Source of the DNA: Opitutaceae bacterium
GTDB taxonomy: Bacteria > Verrucomicrobiota > Verrucomicrobiae > Opitutales > Opitutaceae
Length of the DNA stretch: 9,091 bases
Direction of reading: 5' to 3'
NCBI GenBank assembly: GCA_031266495.1
Contig: JAISAX010000063.1
Coordinates: 1 to 9,091 of the forward strand
Positions 1-6,934 of the stretch are shown one piece after another. The notes beneath the pieces were generated by a model. The model saw only the letters and a program-made list of their open reading frames with translations. It was not told the origin of the DNA and did not search any database. Both the position numbers and the translations under genes were made by a program. Every line of letters starts with the position of its first letter. Position 1 is the stretch's first letter.

Positions 1-215
1 GCATCCCCTCGGCTCCATCTCTCGATCACTTCCACCAACTCCTCCGGCAATCGTGACAAATTTGCCACCGTCCTATGCACCACCCTCGTCCTCCTCTTCT
101 CCCCCTTCACCGGACGACCGCGCCCTCTGCCTTCCTTCTCCCTCTCCCCCTTCACCAACAACACCGACCCGTATTCCTTCCCACCCTGCCTGCTCCTGTT
201 TCTCTTGATAAACAT
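1..215 (-). CDS. IS1634/IS4-like transposase, N-terminal part, runs off the left edge
   Basis: Reading the minus strand from ATG at 215-213 gives about 71 residues without a stop to the window edge. The start is MFIKRNRSRQGGKEY, then a K/E/R/G-rich stretch, then HRTVANLSRLPEELVEVIERW. Transposases of the IS1634/IS4-like group begin in this way: a short basic strand, a variable linker, then 'RTvaNLSrLPeelve.i' before the DDE catalytic domain, which would lie outside the window. The start is supported by a purine-rich ribosome binding region (AGGTGAGGGG) just upstream. The purine-rich coding strand explains the extreme pyrimidine bias seen on the plus strand around 80-300. I recognise the family from motif memory only. 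No terminal inverted repeat or target duplication could be identified, because only one end lies in the window. An inactive remnant is possible. Confidence 0.6.
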   Translation of the reverse strand, partial: MFIKRNRSRQGGKEYGSVLLVKGEREKEGRGRGRPVKGEKRRTRVVHRTVANLSRLPEELVEVIERWSRGD

Positions 216-379
216 TTCCCCTCACCTTTCCCCTCTCTTCCCTCCCTTGCAACCCTTATCTTCTGTATCTAGTGACAACACTCTCCCTCCTCCTCTTCAT
301 TGCTACATCTTAACGGAAAATACAAAAATGGGAGGAACATCCGCCTGAGATCTTCCATTGCTGGGAGCAAGACACCTGT
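216..379. other. Probable outer end of the insertion sequence and junction with the GH31 remnant
   Basis: This stretch lies between the putative transposase start and the first recognisable GH31 residues. The half next to the transposase is strongly pyrimidine-rich on the plus strand. The half next to GH31 has mixed composition and contains an in-frame stop (TAA at 311-313) for the GH31 frame. An insertion-sequence terminus would be expected here, but no terminal inverted repeat can be confirmed without the other end. The residues read in the GH31 frame between 314 and about 380 do not clearly match that family, so the break point is probably about 345-385. Confidence 0.35.
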
Positions 380-1417
380 TTGTGCATGCCGATGCACTTC
401 GATTTCCCCGGCTCGGCGGATGCCTGCGAAGCGAAAAACCAATACTTTTTCGGACGTCAAATGCTGGTCTCGCCCGTCACGCATCCCGTGGATTCGCGAA
501 CGGACAGTGCCGTCCAACGCGTTTGGATACCCGATGGAAAATGGGTCGATTTTGTCCACGGAACGACGCACCACGGCCCCCTCTGGATAGAGGAACGATT
601 CACGCTGAAACAGGTTCCGGTCTTTGTACGGGAAGGTGCGATGTGGGTGGAGCAGGCGCCAAAAACCCGGGCCGGAACCGGCAGCTTTGAACAAATACGA
701 ATCGTCATCGCGAGCCGTTCGGACAGCTCCTGTTCATGGAACGAGGACGATGGCGAATCCACCGATTATCAAAATGGACGGGTCGCCCGCGTGGAAATCG
801 AGCAAGCCGTCGATGGTTTGCGCGAGCAAATCCGCGCCAGGCTACAGTCACCGGACGCGTTTCCGGGATTCCAGCCGAGGCGGGAAGTGAGCCTGCGCCT
901 GCCCTTCCGCGCCCCTCCGCGGCAAATCCTGCTGGACGAAAAACCGATCTCTTTTGAAAAACGCGACGAGGACGCGCCCGGCTCCGCCAATCCCGGTTGG
1001 TATTTCAACGGCAACCGCCTCGAAATCATCGTCACCCTGGGCGCGATTGATCTTCATGACGGGTTTCGCGTGGAGATTGAAACCTGCCCGCAGGACGCAT
1101 CCGTTGACACCGTGGATTTTGTGCGCCGGATGACGCGTCTGAGGCACGCCTGGAGCATTGCGCAAACGGGTGCCTGCACGGCCTCGCTCACGCCCTGCCA
1201 GCGCGCCCTTCCCCGCCTGGCCCAAACCGGTAACCGCATCAGCCATTTCCCCCAAAATTTCGCGAGGGAACTGGCGGCGTTTTCACAAAAATGGGCGACC
1301 GTCACCGACGAGCACGGCAGGTTTGTGGAGGAGTTGGAAAAATTTCGCGGCAGTCGGAGGAAACTCGCCATTTGGCGCAACCGGCAGGCCATCGCATTGC
1401 TTCGGGAAACCCCCTGA
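380..1417 (+). pseudogene. Glycoside hydrolase family 31 (alpha-glucosidase/alpha-xylosidase type), 5'-truncated remnant
   Basis: The frame begins with PMHFDFPG followed by QYFFGRQMLVSPV at about residues 21-33. It continues with WIPDGKWVDF (about 49-58), a G.....PLW segment and PVFVREGAMW (80-89). This is the classic end of the GH31 catalytic barrel plus the proximal beta domain. WNEDDGESTDYQNG (about 120-133) and the following strands match the C-terminal DUF5110-like domain. About 90 further residues, charged and probably helical, have no assignment. Intact GH31 enzymes are usually 650-800 residues or more, and the two catalytic aspartates lie upstream of the part kept here. The product would therefore be catalytically dead. 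The frame opens at a TTG with no ribosome binding site and is closed upstream by TAA at 311, next to a transposase start. I read this as a gene beheaded by an insertion. A rearranged intact copy elsewhere cannot be excluded. Confidence 0.75.
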
Positions 1418-1474
1418 ACAACGGCGCGGACGGGCGGCGCAGTTTTTCAAAACCGGTAAGTTTTTGCGTAACCC

Positions 1475-1496
1475 GGGCAAGCCGCCCCGCTTGCCC
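1475..1496 (+). terminator. GC-rich hairpin between the GH31 remnant and the FAD oxidoreductase
   Basis: A perfect 8-base inverted repeat (GGGCAAGC / GCTTGCCC) with a 6-base loop lies 58 bases after the GH31 stop and 30 bases before the oxidoreductase start. No T-run follows it; the downstream bases are C-rich. It may be a weak terminator, an RNA-processing stem or an attenuator rather than a canonical intrinsic terminator. Confidence 0.35.
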
Positions 1497-1526
1497 CCTC
1501 CCTCCCCCGCGGGAAAATCCAGGAGC

Positions 1527-3095
1527 ATGAATCCCTCTCTGAAAAATCCACTTTGTTATTACACTCCCCCGCAAAAAACACGCGGCACGCAACTATCGGT
1601 TGACCTCTGCGTTTTCGGGGCGACATCAGGCGGCATTGTCGCGGCGATAGCGGCAAAGAAAAAAGGACTGGGAGTCGCCCTGCTGGAACCGGGCAAATGG
1701 CTCGGCGGCATGAGCGCGAGCGGACTCGGCTTCACCGACCTGGGCAACAAAGCCGCCATCGGCGGACTGGCCCGGGAGTTCTATTCGCGCGTCGGCAAAA
1801 AAAGGGGATGCGACATTTATTGGCGTCTTGAACCCCAAATCGCGGAAGCCGTTTTCCGCGAATGGCTGCAGGAGTGGGACATTGCCTGCCACTTCGAATC
1901 TTGCATCGAATCCGTCCAAACCAGCGACGGGCGCCTCGCAAGACTGGTCACGCAAAACGGCCTGGACGTTTGTGCGCGCCGTTTCATCGACGCCACTTAC
2001 GAGGGCGACCTGATGGCCCGCGCCGGCGTCTCATACACCGTCGGACGCGAAAGCAACTCCACCTACAACGAACGACTCAACGGCCAGCAATTGCTCGACA
2101 AACACCAGTTCAAATTCGCCGTCGATCCCTACCTCGTTGAAGGGAAACCCGCCAGCGGCCTGCTCCCGGGCGTCGGCTTTGACTCCGCCCCCTACACCCC
2201 GGGCGCCGCCGATTTCCGCGTCCAGGCCTACAACTTCCGCCTCTGCATGACCGATGATCCCAAAAAAATCGTGCCCTTCTCACAACCCGACGATTACGAC
2301 CCGGCGCGCTACGAACTGCTCCGCCGGTATTGCCGCTCGGGATACATCCCGCAACTCTTCAACGGCCCGGTCGCCGAAGGCGTTTACGATGTCAACAACA
2401 TGGGCGCCGTCTCCACCGATTTCATCGGCATGAACCACGACTGGCCCGACGGTGATTACGCGACGCGCGAGGCGATCTTCCAGACCCACGTCTCATGGAC
2501 CAGGGGGCTCGTCTGGTTTTGGTGCCACGACGACAGTGTGCATGACGACTTCCGAAAACACATCCGTCGTTTTGGATGGAACCGCGAAGCGTTTGCCGAC
2601 ACCGGCCACTTCCCCCACGCCCTCTACATTCGCGAGGCGCGCAGGATGGTGGGCGATTACGTGATGACCGAGCACAACTGCCTGGGCCGCGTGGTGGCCG
2701 AAGACCCCGTCGCGCTGGCCTCCTACACAATGGATTCCCACAACTGCCGCCGCCTGGTGGCCAATGGCAAGGCGATGAACGAGGGCGATGTGCAAGTGCA
2801 TTCCGGTCCGCCCTATCCGATTTCCTACAGGAGCATCGTGCCCAAGGCTGGCGAATGTCGCAATTTGCTGGTGCCATTTTGTCTGTCCGCCTCGCACATC
2901 GCTTTTGGTTCCATCCGCATGGAACCGGTTTTCATGATGATCTCCGAGGCCGCCGCCGAAGCCGCCCTCATCACGTTGGAAAACGAATACGACGTCCAGG
3001 ACGTGCCCTACGCCATGTTGCGCGAACGCCTCGAATCCGCAGGTCAGGTTTTGGATCCGGTGCCCGCCGCCGCAAGTTCCCTCGCAGGTGAATAG
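1527..3095 (+). CDS. FAD-dependent oxidoreductase, PF12831 (FAD_oxidored) family
   Basis: This 522-residue protein has an N-terminal Rossmann dinucleotide-binding fold. Strand VDLCVFG leads into GATSGG at residues 31-36, and E54 ends the second strand where it would contact the FAD ribose. LGGMSASGLG (59-68) and FIDATYEGDL (153-162) are typical of this family. The protein is likely a cytosolic flavoprotein; no convincing export signal is seen. Such proteins are common in Verrucomicrobia, Planctomycetes and Bacteroidetes near sugar-catabolic genes, but their substrates are mostly undefined, so no reaction is assigned. The ATG at 1527 was chosen because homology begins shortly after it. AGGAG lies only one base upstream, which is unusually close. 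The frame stays open back to 1158, but that extension overlaps GH31 and is proline/arginine-rich noise. The gene is probably co-directional with the former GH31 gene (109-base gap). Confidence 0.85.
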   Translation: MNPSLKNPLCYYTPPQKTRGTQLSVDLCVFGATSGGIVAAIAAKKKGLGVALLEPGKWLGGMSASGLGFTDLGNKAAIGGLAREFYSRVGKKRGCDIYWRLEPQIAEAVFREWLQEWDIACHFESCIESVQTSDGRLARLVTQNGLDVCARRFIDATYEGDLMARAGVSYTVGRESNSTYNERLNGQQLLDKHQFKFAVDPYLVEGKPASGLLPGVGFDSAPYTPGAADFRVQAYNFRLCMTDDPKKIVPFSQPDDYDPARYELLRRYCRSGYIPQLFNGPVAEGVYDVNNMGAVSTDFIGMNHDWPDGDYATREAIFQTHVSWTRGLVWFWCHDDSVHDDFRKHIRRFGWNREAFADTGHFPHALYIREARRMVGDYVMTEHNCLGRVVAEDPVALASYTMDSHNCRRLVANGKAMNEGDVQVHSGPPYPISYRSIVPKAGECRNLLVPFCLSASHIAFGSIRMEPVFMMISEAAAEAALITLENEYDVQDVPYAMLRERLESAGQVLDPVPAAASSLAGE

Positions 3096-3107
3096 GAAAA
3101 TCAAAAA

Positions 3108-4004
3108 TCAGGAAGCGGCGGCGGCGGCCACGTGTTCCTTGCGCCACCGGGAGGGGGTCTTGCCAAACACCTTGCAAAACCACGGCGTGAAATGACTCGG
3201 CGCGGAAAAACCCAACTCAAACGAAATCTCCTTCAACGGGATCGCCTCCGTTTCCACCCTCATGCGCGCGTAATCCCTCCTGCGTTTGTCAAAGTAACTC
3301 GCCGGTGTTTGCCGGTAATATTGACGAAACAATCGATTCAACTGGCTCACGCTCAGACCGCAGGCCCTGGCCACATTCTCCACGCGAAAAGGCAGCGAAA
3401 GCGGTTGCTCGGACAATATCCGGAACGCCGTGGCCAGTCTCGGATCAATATCACCGGGAAGATTCGGCTCCCAGCCGGCCATTCCCGCCACATCGACAAA
3501 ACAATCGAGCCAGTTGTAAAACGAGGCATTCACCCTGCACAGACTCGCCATCGAAATCTTGTCATGGCTGAAATGCTGATGCGCGCGTTGCGAATGATGT
3601 TCGCACCGGCGCGCCAGATGCAGGGAGCAGCGCCGCAATTGCCCGGTCAACGCCTCGCTCACATGCGCCGGTTCCGGGGCCGTGAACAACGGTTCACCGG
3701 TGGGCCAGCGCGCCACAAAACTGATCGAGACAATCTGTGAATCCGGCGAAAAATTCTGCCGTCCAAAGCCGTGGGGAATCAACCACCACTCCCCGGGGTT
3801 GATAAGATGCCGCCGCCAGCGCGCCTCATCCCGATCCGTTCCAAAAAACAACTCCCCCTTGCCTTTCTCCAGCATCCAGCAACGAAATCCCCGGGACACA
3901 AATTCCCCTCCGAGCGATTTCACCGGCACAGGTCCGTGATATGCCCAACTCACGGAACACCAAAGAGTAGACCAATTTTCGACCGTTATCTTCGAGGAAA
4001 TCAT
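3108..4004 (-). CDS. AraC-family transcriptional regulator
   Basis: This 298-residue protein has an N-terminal cupin-like sensor region. Residues about 67-85 (HLINPGEWWLIPHGFGRQNF) are the usual 'pGd..lippg..H' strand of AraC sugar sensors. The C-terminal AraC DNA-binding domain covers about 206-290. The first helix-turn-helix is at about 207-230 (NVARACGLSVSQLNRLFRQY). The second is at about 257-280, with the family signature ISFELGFSAPSHFTPWFCKVFGKTPSRWR. The ligand is unknown, but such regulators usually respond to mono- or oligosaccharides and act on adjacent genes. It converges on the FAD oxidoreductase (12 bases between stops) and diverges from the PEP-CTERM gene. The latter or the wider sugar locus is the natural target, by inference. 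The start ATG at 4004 gives the expected family length; its ribosome binding site is weak. The C-terminus ends in an alanine run. Confidence 0.9.
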   Translation of the reverse strand: MISSKITVENWSTLWCSVSWAYHGPVPVKSLGGEFVSRGFRCWMLEKGKGELFFGTDRDEARWRRHLINPGEWWLIPHGFGRQNFSPDSQIVSISFVARWPTGEPLFTAPEPAHVSEALTGQLRRCSLHLARRCEHHSQRAHQHFSHDKISMASLCRVNASFYNWLDCFVDVAGMAGWEPNLPGDIDPRLATAFRILSEQPLSLPFRVENVARACGLSVSQLNRLFRQYYRQTPASYFDKRRRDYARMRVETEAIPLKEISFELGFSAPSHFTPWFCKVFGKTPSRWRKEHVAAAAAS

Positions 4005-4165
4005 GGCACGCTTCTATGCGCGAATCCCGTAAGCGGATCAATAATTATCGTAACCGCAATTCATTGAGAGAACCAGGGAGGGAAGGCATCCTTTGATGCG
4101 TTTGAAAATGCCCGCGAAGGCACGTTTCACACCGAAAACCAACAACCCTCCCAACCTCCATAAAT
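4005..4165. promoter_or_regulatory. Divergent intergenic region between the AraC regulator and the PEP-CTERM gene
   Basis: This 161-base spacer must hold the promoters of both divergent genes. It has an AT-rich patch near 4040-4052. A small hairpin lies at 4086-4099 (GCATC, 4-base loop, GATGC). An 11-base direct repeat, GCACGTTTCAC, occurs at 4120-4130 and again at 4174-4184 inside the start of the PEP-CTERM gene. No strong sigma-70 boxes stand out, and the region before the PEP-CTERM ATG is pyrimidine-rich with no good Shine-Dalgarno sequence. The 54-base-spaced repeat could be a regulator half-site pair or chance. Confidence 0.4.
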
Positions 4166-4927
4166 ATGAAAAAGCACGTTTCACGGCTGCTGTTCGGCGC
4201 ACTGTTCGCCGCACTGCCCGGCCTCTGCCACGTTTCCCTTGCGGAAACCAAAACCACCATGATCGATTTCGGTACTTCGGATTCGGCTGTCGCCGTTGCC
4301 GCAAACATCTCTGCCACCGGAGGCATGACGATCGACCATGTCGTCCAAAATCTCGGAGCCGACATCACGGCTTTGACCGTCGGCCCGGAGACGCTCGCCC
4401 TTTCGTTCAACGCTGTCACTGGTGTCCGCAAACGGGAAACAACCGGGTTCACCGATTCGACCGCGAACAGATCTCTGGCACCCTATATCTTTGATCTCGT
4501 TTTTAACACAAACCCTACCGACGGCCTGCAAGTCACGATCTCGGGCCTCACAATCGGCAACCAATACCAGATGTTTTTCCATACAGTGGATGCCCAGTAC
4601 ACCCGGGACATTACAGTGACCAACATCACCAACCCGGACAGCCCTGTCAGCCTTGGAACGGTCTCGTTTACCCAAGGTTCCGCCGTTGTTTCCAGTTTTA
4701 CTGATTATCAGGTTAACACGGGGATTTTCACTGCCACCAGTGAATCAGTAACGTTCAAAATACTCGCCTTCGGTGACACAGTGAATGCCTTGGCGGCGTT
4801 GACGATATCGGCGATGGGCACATCGCAAGTGCCGGAACCGGGCGTCATCGGGCTATTGATGGGCGGTAGCGTGCTGGGCCTTGTGCTATTCATCCAACGC
4901 CGCCGGCGCCGCACCCGCCTCGTGTGA
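4166..4927 (+). CDS. PEP-CTERM sorting domain-containing exported protein
   Basis: This 253-residue protein has a Sec signal peptide: MKKHVSR, a hydrophobic core, and a likely cleavage after A26 (VSLA|ETKT). The middle is rich in Thr, Ser, Val and Asn, and predicted to be beta-strand (a beta-sandwich-like extracellular domain). It contains SGLTIGNQYQMFFHTVDAQ, a pattern seen in other Verrucomicrobial PEP-CTERM proteins. The C-terminus is a textbook PEP-CTERM tail: VPEP at residues 222-225, a hydrophobic transmembrane span, and a terminal QRRRRRTR cluster. Such tails direct recognition and cleavage by an exosortase, usually in bacteria that make exopolysaccharide. The protein is therefore probably released to or displayed at the outer surface. 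Its binding role is unknown. It is divergent from the AraC gene; no clear Shine-Dalgarno sequence precedes the ATG, and no intrinsic terminator follows it. Confidence 0.88.
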   Translation: MKKHVSRLLFGALFAALPGLCHVSLAETKTTMIDFGTSDSAVAVAANISATGGMTIDHVVQNLGADITALTVGPETLALSFNAVTGVRKRETTGFTDSTANRSLAPYIFDLVFNTNPTDGLQVTISGLTIGNQYQMFFHTVDAQYTRDITVTNITNPDSPVSLGTVSFTQGSAVVSSFTDYQVNTGIFTATSESVTFKILAFGDTVNALAALTISAMGTSQVPEPGVIGLLMGGSVLGLVLFIQRRRRRTRLV

Positions 4928-4996
4928 CAACAAAAACAATGGACGCATGATTTCACCGTATCGAATAAAACCATACAAGAATCCAAAATTACACTA

Positions 4997-5410
4997 CTAC
5001 ATGAAAGTGACAAAGCCGCCAATGGCAGGCGCGCATGGGGTGTAACTCAAAGTGTCAACGGAGTGGAGCCAGCCGGAGCGGCGTCGTCCCGGCGCCGGAC
5101 GGCGCCGACACGGAGTGCGGCAGCGCGGAGATGGCACCCCCGGAGAGGGGCGGTCTGGAGCGAAGCGGAAGGCCAGGCTTGGCCGGGTGCCCGCATCGCG
5201 GGCGGTCAAGTCTGCAAACCGCCAGTCCCCGGTTCGAAAAGGCGCGTTGCTCCCTCGGCAGCCCGGAGGGCACCCGCCCCGGTTGGCCCTTCGGGCCAGC
5301 GCCTCCATGATCCGCTTCGCCTCGTGCGGCTCGAACGAACCGGCCCGGTGCCACACGATTTCGGTTTTCTCGTCCGGAGAACTCATGGGCAAAATATAGG
5401 CCCCGGCCAC
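4997..5410 (-). CDS. Uncertain small open frame, possibly a truncated gene
   Basis: From GTG at 5410, or ATG at 5386, the minus strand reads MSSPDEKTEIVWHRAGSFEP and then HEAKRIMEALARRANRG. This is a charged, protein-like stretch of about 35 residues. After about 5290 the frame enters the GC-rich repeat block and becomes low-complexity R/P/G/C sequence, so any real protein appears truncated or fused to repeat DNA. The amphipathic 'EAKRIMEALAR' helix after a short strand weakly recalls small DUF2007-like proteins, but the resemblance is too slight to name it. It lies downstream of the ATPase on the same strand, across the poly-G tract. No good ribosome binding site is seen. Confidence 0.25.
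   Translation of the reverse strand: MAGAYILPMSSPDEKTEIVWHRAGSFEPHEAKRIMEALARRANRGGCPPGCRGSNAPFRTGDWRFADLTARDAGTRPSLAFRFAPDRPSPGVPSPRCRTPCRRRPAPGRRRSGWLHSVDTLSYTPCAPAIGGFVTFM
5048..5300. repeat. Candidate dispersed intergenic repeat, GC-rich and hairpin-dense
   Basis: This block contains a tandem pair of 10-mers at 5091-5110 (GGCGCCGGAC then GGCGCCGACA). It also contains stems GGCCA/TGGCC at 5171-5184, GCCCGC/GCGGGC at 5189-5203, and TGGCCC/GGGCCA at 5284-5298 around a TTC loop. The 12-mer CGACACGGAGTG at 5106-5117 recurs in inverse orientation at 7005-7016 on the other side of the ATPase gene. Open frames through this block are arginine/proline-rich and unlike proteins. A REP-like or other dispersed element is the best reading. 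Only a genome-wide copy count could prove it. Confidence 0.4.
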
Positions 5411-5478
5411 CTGAAGCCAAGCATCGGTTTCGTCCGGTCCGCCGGAACCGATGCAAAGTCACCGGCAAAATGCCCCCT

Positions 5479-5495
5479 CCCCCCCCCCCCCCCCC
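5479..5495. repeat. Homopolymer tract, 17 consecutive C (poly-G on the minus strand)
   Basis: Seventeen uninterrupted C bases are preceded by CCCCCT. On the minus strand this is a G run beginning three bases after the TGA of the ATPase gene. Tracts of this length mutate readily by slippage. Here it lies outside the ATPase frame, so it would change the 3' UTR or the spacing to anything downstream rather than the protein itself. Its exact length is also prone to sequencing error. Confidence 0.9.
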
Positions 5496-5498
5496 GGC

Positions 5499-6833
5499 TC
5501 AACACTCCAGCAACCATGCCGCCGCGGTCTGCCACCCGATCCCCGCCGGCAAGCCCGCTGGCCGCTGCGTATCCATACTGACGAGCAGCGGCGCTGCCCG
5601 CGGGTGCTCCGCAGCCGCCTCCTCCAAAGCTCGCACCTCGCGGGCCAATGTTTCCGGCGAACCTGTATTCGCGCACACCTGAATTAGCCACACCTCCCCG
5701 TCAGGCAGGCGTACATGAAAATCCACCTCGTTGCCGCCGGCCGTTTTCAGGTATCCGGTTTCCGCCCCCCGTCGCTCCAGCTCCACCAGCACGGCGGTTT
5801 CGAGCGCATGACCAAGATTTTCCCGTCCGGTGCGCTCGTAGAGCGGAATAAACCCCTGATCGACCGGGTATCCCTTGCGCGGATTAACCATGCGCTGCCT
5901 CTCGGATGCCGTGTGCAACCCGACCGTCCGCACGATGAATGCGTCCTCAATATACGCCAGATAGGCATGCACGGTGTCCTTGGCCACAGGGATGCCCTGC
6001 GAACGCAAGACGTCGCCAAACTTGTTCGCGCTGAAAGGCGCCGCGGGATTGGCCAGAAAGTGGCCCAACATCCAGCGCAACGCCACGGGATTGGACACAC
6101 CGTGACGCTCGATCACATCGCGCAGCAAAGCCACGTCGGCATAACTGCGAAGCACATCGCGCCGGTCACGCGCGTCGAGCGACTGCGCCTCGGGAAACCC
6201 GCCCTCGACCAGCCAGGTGCGCAGATGTTTTTCGATTCCCGACCGCTCCCCCCTCGACAACGCATTCCACGACTTTCCCCGCGCCGGCTCGGCTCCCCGA
6301 TGCCGCAATGCCTCCCGAAAACTGAAAGGATGCACCAGCACTTCGAGCGCGCGCCCCCGCATGCTCGTGGCCACCTCGCGACTGAGCAGCCGGGCCGAGG
6401 AACCGGAAACAAAAAGCTGCACGCGCTCCGTATCCATCAACCGTCGCAGGAAACGTTCCCATCCGGCGACGAGCTGGATTTCGTCGAAAAAAAACGTGAC
6501 ACCGGACTTGTCCGGCGCGCTGTCTCGCCATTCCGGATACCGTCGGAAATACTCCTCCACCAGCAGGTGCAGGCGCGAGGCATCCAGTCCGTCGAGACGC
6601 TCGTCCTCGAAATTGAAATACAACAGTGCTTCACGCGGAGTCCCCGCCGCCACCCGGTCGGCGAGGCACTGCCAGAGAAACGACGTTTTGCCCGCGCGCC
6701 GCATGCCGATCACCGCCAGCGCCTTTCCCGGCACGCCGGGCAGGCGAATATCCCGCCGCGTCAGAACGGGAACGGAAAACGTGGTTCCGTCCGTGATTTT
6801 TTGTCCGATTGTCGCTTCAAGCTGTCCTTCCAT
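5499..6833 (-). CDS. AAA_14 / DUF4143 family ATP-binding protein
   Basis: This 444-residue protein has the family's standard layout. The P-loop is at residues 43-50 (GMRRAGKT, K49 and T50). Walker B is FFFDE (D117, E118), followed by IQ. Sensor-like LFVSGSSARLLSRE at 140-153 leads into MRGRALEVLVHPFSFREAL (158-176), a hallmark of the group. The DUF4143 domain fills the second half. A winged-helix-like segment lies around 245-310. The C-terminal nuclease-like fold carries GNEVDF (368-372) and LIQV (383-386). These are single-protein STAND-like or archaeal-type ATPases of uncertain role, widespread and often horizontally moved. No DNA target or partner is established. The ATG at 6833 lies in the loop of a short inverted repeat and has no good Shine-Dalgarno sequence. 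The gene stands apart from the glycosidase gene (240-base gap) and is probably transcribed separately from the half-site cluster upstream. It appears intact. Confidence 0.92.
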   Translation of the reverse strand: MEGQLEATIGQKITDGTTFSVPVLTRRDIRLPGVPGKALAVIGMRRAGKTSFLWQCLADRVAAGTPREALLYFNFEDERLDGLDASRLHLLVEEYFRRYPEWRDSAPDKSGVTFFFDEIQLVAGWERFLRRLMDTERVQLFVSGSSARLLSREVATSMRGRALEVLVHPFSFREALRHRGAEPARGKSWNALSRGERSGIEKHLRTWLVEGGFPEAQSLDARDRRDVLRSYADVALLRDVIERHGVSNPVALRWMLGHFLANPAAPFSANKFGDVLRSQGIPVAKDTVHAYLAYIEDAFIVRTVGLHTASERQRMVNPRKGYPVDQGFIPLYERTGRENLGHALETAVLVELERRGAETGYLKTAGGNEVDFHVRLPDGEVWLIQVCANTGSPETLAREVRALEEAAAEHPRAAPLLVSMDTQRPAGLPAGIGWQTAAAWLLEC

Positions 6834-6884
6834 GCAGGACAGTTTTTCGATAAATTGTCCTTTTTAAAAGGACAATTTGGACAC
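6801..6884. promoter_or_regulatory. Cluster of six TGTCC/GGACA half-sites around the ATPase start
   Basis: Half-sites lie at 6801-6806 (TTGTCC), 6822-6827 (CTGTCC), 6837-6842 (GGACAG), 6855-6860 (TTGTCC), 6870-6875 (GGACAA) and 6879-6884 (GGACAC). The pair 6822/6837 is a perfect 6-base inverted repeat that brackets the ATG at 6831-6833. The pair 6855/6870 is the core of a larger palindrome listed separately. The arrangement looks like a multi-site operator or, as RNA, a structured leader able to hide the start codon. A function in autoregulation of the ATPase is inference. Confidence 0.55.
6852..6878. promoter_or_regulatory. 27-base palindrome upstream of the ATPase gene (candidate operator)
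   Basis: AAATTGTCCTTTT at 6852-6864 and AAAAGGACAATTT at 6866-6878 are perfect inverse complements separated by a single T at 6865. The near-perfect two-fold symmetry, AT-rich centre and position 19 bases upstream of the ATG on the minus strand suggest a dimer binding site over the promoter. The AT-rich core (TTTTTAAAA) could also supply a -10-like element. Confidence 0.6.
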
Positions 6885-6934
6885 CGGAATGCCGGGCAAC
6901 CTCATGGAACAACAAAAGGCATTGGATCATTGAC

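Larger units (their letters stand above)
4928..5498. other. Intergenic stretch with AT-rich leader, repeat-like block and poly-C tract
   Basis: No confident gene lies in these 571 bases. Positions 4928-5030 are AT-rich and featureless. About 5048-5300 is GC-rich and dense in short hairpins and repeats. About 5290-5413 reads like a short coding stretch on the minus strand. A 17-base C run lies at 5479-5495 beside the ATPase stop. The separate parts are listed as their own entries. Confidence 0.6.

Noticed and set aside
75..272. Short plus-strand frame rich in proline and leucine
   Set aside because: It is the complement of the purine-rich, transposase-like minus-strand frame; low complexity and no family resemblance.
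382..397. Inverted repeat GTGCAT/ATGCAC at the beginning of the GH31 remnant
   Set aside because: It encodes conserved GH31 residues (the PMH of PMHFDFP), so the symmetry is probably incidental; it was considered as an insertion-sequence end but does not match one.
1158..1526. In-frame upstream extension of the FAD oxidoreductase
   Set aside because: It overlaps the GH31 frame, is proline/arginine-rich, and family homology begins only after the ATG at 1527.
3132..3740. Plus-strand frame opposite the AraC gene
   Set aside because: It is antisense to a clear AraC DNA-binding domain and has no domain of its own.
5215..5245. GGTTCGAAA resembling a tRNA T-loop
   Set aside because: The flanking bases do not form the required T-stem, and no acceptor or anticodon arms fit around it.
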